Of a stretch of DNA of 64,000 bases, positions 60,501 to 64,000 are shown one piece after another. Numbering within the stretch: position 1 is the first letter of the stretch; the number at the start of each line of letters is the position of its first letter. Both the position numbers and the translations under genes were made by a program. The notes under the pieces were generated by a model, which saw nothing but the letters and a program-made list of their open reading frames with translations, ran no database searches and was not told the origin of the DNA. The DNA is taken from NCBI GenBank assembly GCA_002728135.1, contig PBVE01000005.1:156848-220847 (forward strand), given 5' to 3'. This DNA is from Rhodospirillaceae bacterium. Its GTDB lineage: Bacteria > Pseudomonadota > Alphaproteobacteria > UBA828.

Positions 60501-61198
60501 TGAAGGGAAAAAATTATCTTTCTGGTAATAATTCTGCAAGTTTTGTAGCAATATTTAAACGGGATATTAGATTAGCGCTAAGGAATGGAATAGGCAGTTT
60601 TATAGCGGTAATATTTTTTGTTATTACTGTAACATTATTTCCCTTAGCTGTTGGCCCAGAATTAAACCTTCTGACACGTGTGGCTCCAGGTGTTCTTTGG
60701 GTGTGTGCATTACTGTCAACTATGCTTTCACTTGATAGTTTATTTCGTGAAGATTTTGAAGATGGTAATCTTGAACAGATTGTATTAGGTGTTTTGCCCC
60801 TTGAACTTGTTGTCTTATCAAAAGCCTTTGCTCATTGGGTTACAACGGGTCTTCCTTTAATCATTTGTGCACCTGTTCTGGCAGTGTTATTAAATATGAG
60901 TGGTAAAGGCTTTATAGTCCTTATATTGTCATTATTACTAGGCACTCCAGCTCTTAGCATGATTGGAACAGTAGGTGCAGCACTAACAGTCTCACTTCGT
61001 AGGGGAGGAGTTTTAATTGCTCTTCTAGTACTACCATTATCAGTTCCAATATTAATTTTTGGTGTTGGTGCTGTTGAAGGTGCTATATTTGGTTTGGGCG
61101 AACGTTCACCATTATTAATTTTAGCTGGTGGTTTTGTTGCCTCCTTAGTTTTGGCTCCAATCGCAAGTGCAGCAGCACTAAAAATGGCCGTAGAATAG
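60500..61198 (+). CDS. ccmB: Haem exporter protein CcmB
   Basis: CcmB is the membrane partner of CcmA, with six hydrophobic helices in about 232 residues. The family features FKRDIRLALRNG at the start and the conserved loop FREDFEDGNLEQIVLG between helices are visible. I chose ATG 60500, which has GGGAAG seven bases upstream and overlaps the ccmA stop; ATG 60494 lies too close to that site. It is part of the ccmABCDEF order. Confidence 0.96.
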   Translation: MKGKNYLSGNNSASFVAIFKRDIRLALRNGIGSFIAVIFFVITVTLFPLAVGPELNLLTRVAPGVLWVCALLSTMLSLDSLFREDFEDGNLEQIVLGVLPLELVVLSKAFAHWVTTGLPLIICAPVLAVLLNMSGKGFIVLILSLLLGTPALSMIGTVGAALTVSLRRGGVLIALLVLPLSVPILIFGVGAVEGAIFGLGERSPLLILAGGFVASLVLAPIASAAALKMAVE

Positions 61199-61239
61199 AC
61201 TACAGTTTGTCAAACAGTTTTTTTGAGAGCATAAAAAAA

Positions 61240-61998
61240 ATGACTAAAGCTAAGAATTTTCGTTTAAATTTCCATTTTCTGGCAAACCCGGCGCGTTTCA
61301 TTCGGTTTACAAACAAAATTTTTCCGTGGGTGTTAATTATTGCTATAGCTTCTATTGTTTCAGGCCTAATTTTAGGCTTAGCTATTGTTCCCCCAGATTA
61401 TCAGCAGGGAGATGCTTATAGAATAATTTTTGTTCACGTCCCATCTGCATGGATGGGTTTATTTATTTATGCGGTCATGGCCTTTTCATGTGCTGTAGGA
61501 ATTATCTGGCGCCACCCGCTGGCATTTCTAATTTCTAAAGCAAGCGCACCCATAGGTGCATGTTTTACATTTATATGCCTTTTGACAGGGTCACTATGGG
61601 GTCAGCCAATGTGGGGAACTTGGTGGGTTTGGGATGCAAGACTCACATCCATGCTTGTTCTACTTTTCCTATATATAGGATACATTGCTCTAAATAGTGC
61701 TTTTCAGGATTCTCATAAAGGTGCCCGAGCATCATCGATATTAGTTTTGGTTGGCGTAATAAATCTACCAATAGTCAAGTTTTCAGTTGACTGGTGGAAC
61801 ACATTGCATCAGCCGGCAACTATTTCAAAAATCGATTCACCATCAATTGATTCATCTATGATAGCTCCACTATTGCTAATGATAGTAGGCTTCATGACAT
61901 ATTATTTTACGACTCTTATCATTAGAGTTCGTTCAGAGATAATAGATAGGCGGATAAAAAAGATAAGGCTTGAACAAACAAGAGCAATGAACGAATGA
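61240..61998 (+). CDS. ccmC: Haem-handling protein CcmC
   Basis: CcmC places haem on CcmE at the periplasmic face. The protein of about 252 residues has six membrane helices and the tryptophan-rich motif GTWWVWDARLTS, with His residues in the flanking loops (IFVHVPSAWMG and NTLHQPATI). ATG 61240 starts MTKAKNFRLNFHFLANPARF, as expected for the family; a TTG at 61207 would add 11 residues. A 209-bp gap without a gene follows before ccmD. Confidence 0.96.
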   Translation: MTKAKNFRLNFHFLANPARFIRFTNKIFPWVLIIAIASIVSGLILGLAIVPPDYQQGDAYRIIFVHVPSAWMGLFIYAVMAFSCAVGIIWRHPLAFLISKASAPIGACFTFICLLTGSLWGQPMWGTWWVWDARLTSMLVLLFLYIGYIALNSAFQDSHKGARASSILVLVGVINLPIVKFSVDWWNTLHQPATISKIDSPSIDSSMIAPLLLMIVGFMTYYFTTLIIRVRSEIIDRRIKKIRLEQTRAMNE

Positions 61999-62207
61999 TT
62001 TTCTTGCGTATAAGAACAATCTTTAGACTGTTTTTCTAATCTTATAATTTTTTACTTTAATTGTTAGATAATTATATTTAAATCATTGCTTGTTACTGGA
62101 AGTTGTTGTGAGTCTTTCTTATATCAATATGCTAGCTGAAAAGATTTTTCGATTAATTGCAATAAGATTGTTTAAAACAAAATTTCAACTTTAATTTTGG
62201 GGGTCTA

Positions 62208-62399
62208 ATGTCTTTTTTTTCCATGGGGGGTTATGCGGCTTATGTATGGCCATCTTTCGGCGCATCAATTTTTATTTTGATTTTTTTGTTTTATGGAAGT
62301 TGGAGAGTATTAAAGTCCCGGGAAGCTAATCTCCGTTCCCTTGAGAATTCTTCGTCTATTGGTGATAATATGCAGTCAATTTCCACGGATGAAAAATGA
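62208..62399 (+). CDS. ccmD: Haem exporter subunit CcmD
   Basis: CcmD is a small single-helix protein that stabilises the CcmABC-CcmE complex. The 63 residues begin FFSMGGYAAYVWPSFG, the family-typical start, then one membrane helix (SIFILIFLFYGSWRVL) and a polar tail. GGGGG precedes the ATG. Its stop overlaps the ccmE start (ATGA). Weakly conserved in sequence, but the position and shape are clear. Confidence 0.88.
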   Translation: MSFFSMGGYAAYVWPSFGASIFILIFLFYGSWRVLKSREANLRSLENSSSIGDNMQSISTDEK

Positions 62400-62881
62400 T
62401 AAAAATCATGAGTAAAAAGGGCAAGGGTCTCAAACGTAAAAATAAGAGATTAATATTTCTAAGTTGTTCTATGGCCGGCTTAGCCCTTGCTGCAACTTTA
62501 GTATTCTTAGCTTTTGACGAAAATCTTGTTTTTTTCTTTACTCCATCAGATTTATCAGAGCGAACATTTTCGCATGAGCAACGCTTGAGAATAGGGGGAT
62601 TAGTAGAAGAAGGAAGCGTAATAAAATCAAATAATGGTATGACTATAGATTTTAAGGTAACTGATGGAGGAGCTAATCTTCCTGTTAGGTTCAATGGAAT
62701 ATTGCCGGATCTTTTTCGAGAAGGACAGGGCGTAGTTGCTGAGGGCTATCTTATTAACCAATTGTTCATAGCAGATGAGGTTTTAGCTAAGCACGACGAA
62801 AACTATATGCCACGGGAAGTTGCTGAAAAATTACAAGAAAATGGACAATGGCGGGGAAAAATTGGAGATAGTCAACAGTGA
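62396..62881 (+). CDS. ccmE: Cytochrome c maturation haem chaperone CcmE
   Basis: CcmE carries haem covalently on a histidine and hands it to CcmF/CcmH. The 161 residues have a basic start, one membrane helix ([18 protein letters not shown]), a beta-barrel domain with [13 protein letters not shown] and GQGVVAEG, and the haem-binding site [11 protein letters not shown] with both the His and Tyr. It overlaps ccmD by four bases and ccmF by four (GTGA). Confidence 0.97.
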   Translation: MIKIMSKKGKGLKRKNKRLIFLSCSMAGLALAATLVFLAFDENLVFFFTPSDLSERTFSHEQRLRIGGLVEEGSVIKSNNGMTIDFKVTDGGANLPVRFNGILPDLFREGQGVVAEGYLINQLFIADEVLAKHDENYMPREVAEKLQENGQWRGKIGDSQQ

Positions 62882-64000
62882 CAGCAGAGCTTGGTCATTA
62901 CGCACTAATTCTTGCACTGGTTATGGCAACAGTTCAGGGCTTAATACCCCTTTTGGGAGCTGGTTTTAATGAAAGGACTTGGATGAGCACTGCTCGTCCA
63001 GCAGCCTGCGGGCAGTTTTTTTTCATTTCTATGTCATTTGCTTGTCTCATGTATGCCTATGTTGTTTCAGACTTTTCTGTAGCTAATGTTGCAGAAAATT
63101 CTCATTCAGCTAAGCCACTTTTATACAAATTCACAGGTGTTTGGGGAAATCATGAAGGTTCTATGATTTTTTGGAATTGGATCTTAGCTCTCTATGGTAT
63201 GGCTATTGCAATTTTTGGAAAGAATCTTCCTATACTACTCCGCTCAAGAATACTTGCAGTTCAAGGCCTAATTGGGGTTGGTTTTCTAATATTTTCCATA
63301 GCAACATCAAACCCATTTTTGCGATTAGATCCAGCTCCAATCGACGGGCGTGATTTAAATCCACTTCTTCAGGATCCAGGGTTAGCTTTTCACCCCCCAC
63401 TCTTGTATTTTGGATATGTAGGCCTTTCTACTACCTTCTCTTTTGCTGTTGCTGCACTTATAGAAGGTCGTGTCGATGCAGCTTGGGCTCGTTGGGTTAG
63501 ACCTTGGACCCTACTCTCATGGGCTTCACTTACCGCCGGTATAGCTCTAGGTTCATGGTGGGCTTACTATGAGTTAGGTTGGGGGGGGTTTTGGTTTTGG
63601 GACCCTGTAGAAAATGCATCATTCATGCCATGGCTAATGGCAACAGCACTTTTACATTCTGCAATTGTTGCAGAAAAAAGAGATGCATTAAAAAGTTGGA
63701 CAGTTCTACTTGCTATTCTTGGCTTCGCACTAAGTTTATTAGGAACCTTTCTTGTAAGATCAGGTGTTTTAACTTCTGTTCATAGTTTTGCTTCTGACCC
63801 AGAACGTGGTGTCTATATTTTAGGTTTCTTAGTAATTGTGGTTGGCGGTGCATTAACTCTCTACGCTTGGCGTGCTCCTACTTTAAGGTCAGGTGGTCGT
63901 TTTAGGCCAATAAGCAGAGAAGGAACACTATTAATAAATAACTTACTCTTAGTTGTAAGTTGTATAACAGTTCTAATTGGAACCTTATACCCATTAATCC
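62878..64000 (+). CDS. ccmF: Haem lyase CcmF, 3' end outside window
   Basis: CcmF joins haem from CcmE to apocytochrome c. The gene starts at GTG 62878, overlapping the ccmE stop. It is open to the last base, giving 374 codons of an expected 640 or so. Visible are repeated membrane helices, the strongly conserved [28 protein letters not shown], the tryptophan-rich haem site [19 protein letters not shown], and [17 protein letters not shown]. It is intact as far as it can be seen; the rest is beyond the window edge. Confidence 0.97.
   Translation, partial: MTAELGHYALILALVMATVQGLIPLLGAGFNERTWMSTARPAACGQFFFISMSFACLMYAYVVSDFSVANVAENSHSAKPLLYKFTGVWGNHEGSMIFWNWILALYGMAIAIFGKNLPILLRSRILAVQGLIGVGFLIFSIATSNPFLRLDPAPIDGRDLNPLLQDPGLAFHPPLLYFGYVGLSTTFSFAVAALIEGRVDAAWARWVRPWTLLSWASLTAGIALGSWWAYYELGWGGFWFWDPVENASFMPWLMATALLHSAIVAEKRDALKSWTVLLAILGFALSLLGTFLVRSGVLTSVHSFASDPERGVYILGFLVIVVGGALTLYAWRAPTLRSGGRFRPISREGTLLINNLLLVVSCITVLIGTLYPLI

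Overview
The window is a 64 kb piece of chromosome from a visibly AT-rich alphaproteobacterium. The gene clusters point to the class: a short HprK next to RapZ, a mannose-type EIIA, HPr and enzyme I; tsaE-amgK-murU-addB-addA-trxA; aroA-cmk-rpsA-ihfB-lapA-trpFBA-accD-folC; an FYDLN-acid (TIGR02300) protein; and complete ccm genes. A marine, partly streamlined lineage (Rhodospirillales/SAR116/AEGEAN-169-like) is my guess, not something the sequence proves. I see no rRNA, CRISPR, IS element, prophage or plasmid genes. The region is almost all housekeeping, so the second-look items are broken genes, missing neighbours and intergenic structures rather than a new accessory system.

Layout. 1-5013 (+): 3' part of dnaK, then dnaJ, dapB and nth; between dapB and nth lies a decayed DUF2244 membrane-protein gene on the minus strand. 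5066-8246: a lipoprotein of unknown function, a PfkB-family sugar/nucleoside kinase and an AmpG-like permease. 8294-14840 (-): the phosphate block phoR-pstC-pstA-pstB-phoU-phoB, with a Pho-box candidate ahead of pstC and one in-frame stop codon inside pstA. 15067-18722 (+): mutS and a 2-hydroxyacid dehydrogenase; then tRNA-Ala(GGC) and the FYDLN-acid protein on the minus strand. 19414-29062 (+): aroA, cmk, rpsA, ihfB, lapA, trpF, trpB, trpA, accD, folC.

29075-48254 (-): trxA, addA, addB, murU-like, amgK-like, tsaE, ahcY, then the regulatory phosphotransferase chain (enzyme I, HPr, EIIA-Man, RapZ, HprK, EIIA-Ntr), then the lipopolysaccharide transport genes lptB, lptA, lptC with kdsD and a short RNase D. 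rpoN and hpf, which often sit between lptB and ptsN, are absent, leaving a 424-bp gap with a GC-rich hairpin. 48410-56558: an NDUFA9-like protein, uppP (-), and glutamate synthase gltD-gltB (+). 56564-59329 (-): acnB of a type I associate with Bacteroidetes, interrupted by one in-frame TAA. 59787-64000 (+): ccmA, ccmB, ccmC, ccmD, ccmE and a 3'-truncated ccmF for cytochrome c maturation.

The genes combine into a few working units: protein folding (DnaK/DnaJ), phosphate sensing and uptake, cell-wall recycling (AmpG, AmgK, MurU, UppP), a PTS that lacks any sugar permease and so is probably purely regulatory, envelope lipid transport, nitrogen assimilation and haem delivery to cytochromes. pstA and acnB each carry a single nonsense TAA in an otherwise intact reading frame. 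Both fit G:C to T:A changes if the expected residues are Glu and Ser. Real mutation, strain variation and sequence error cannot be told apart from this window alone.
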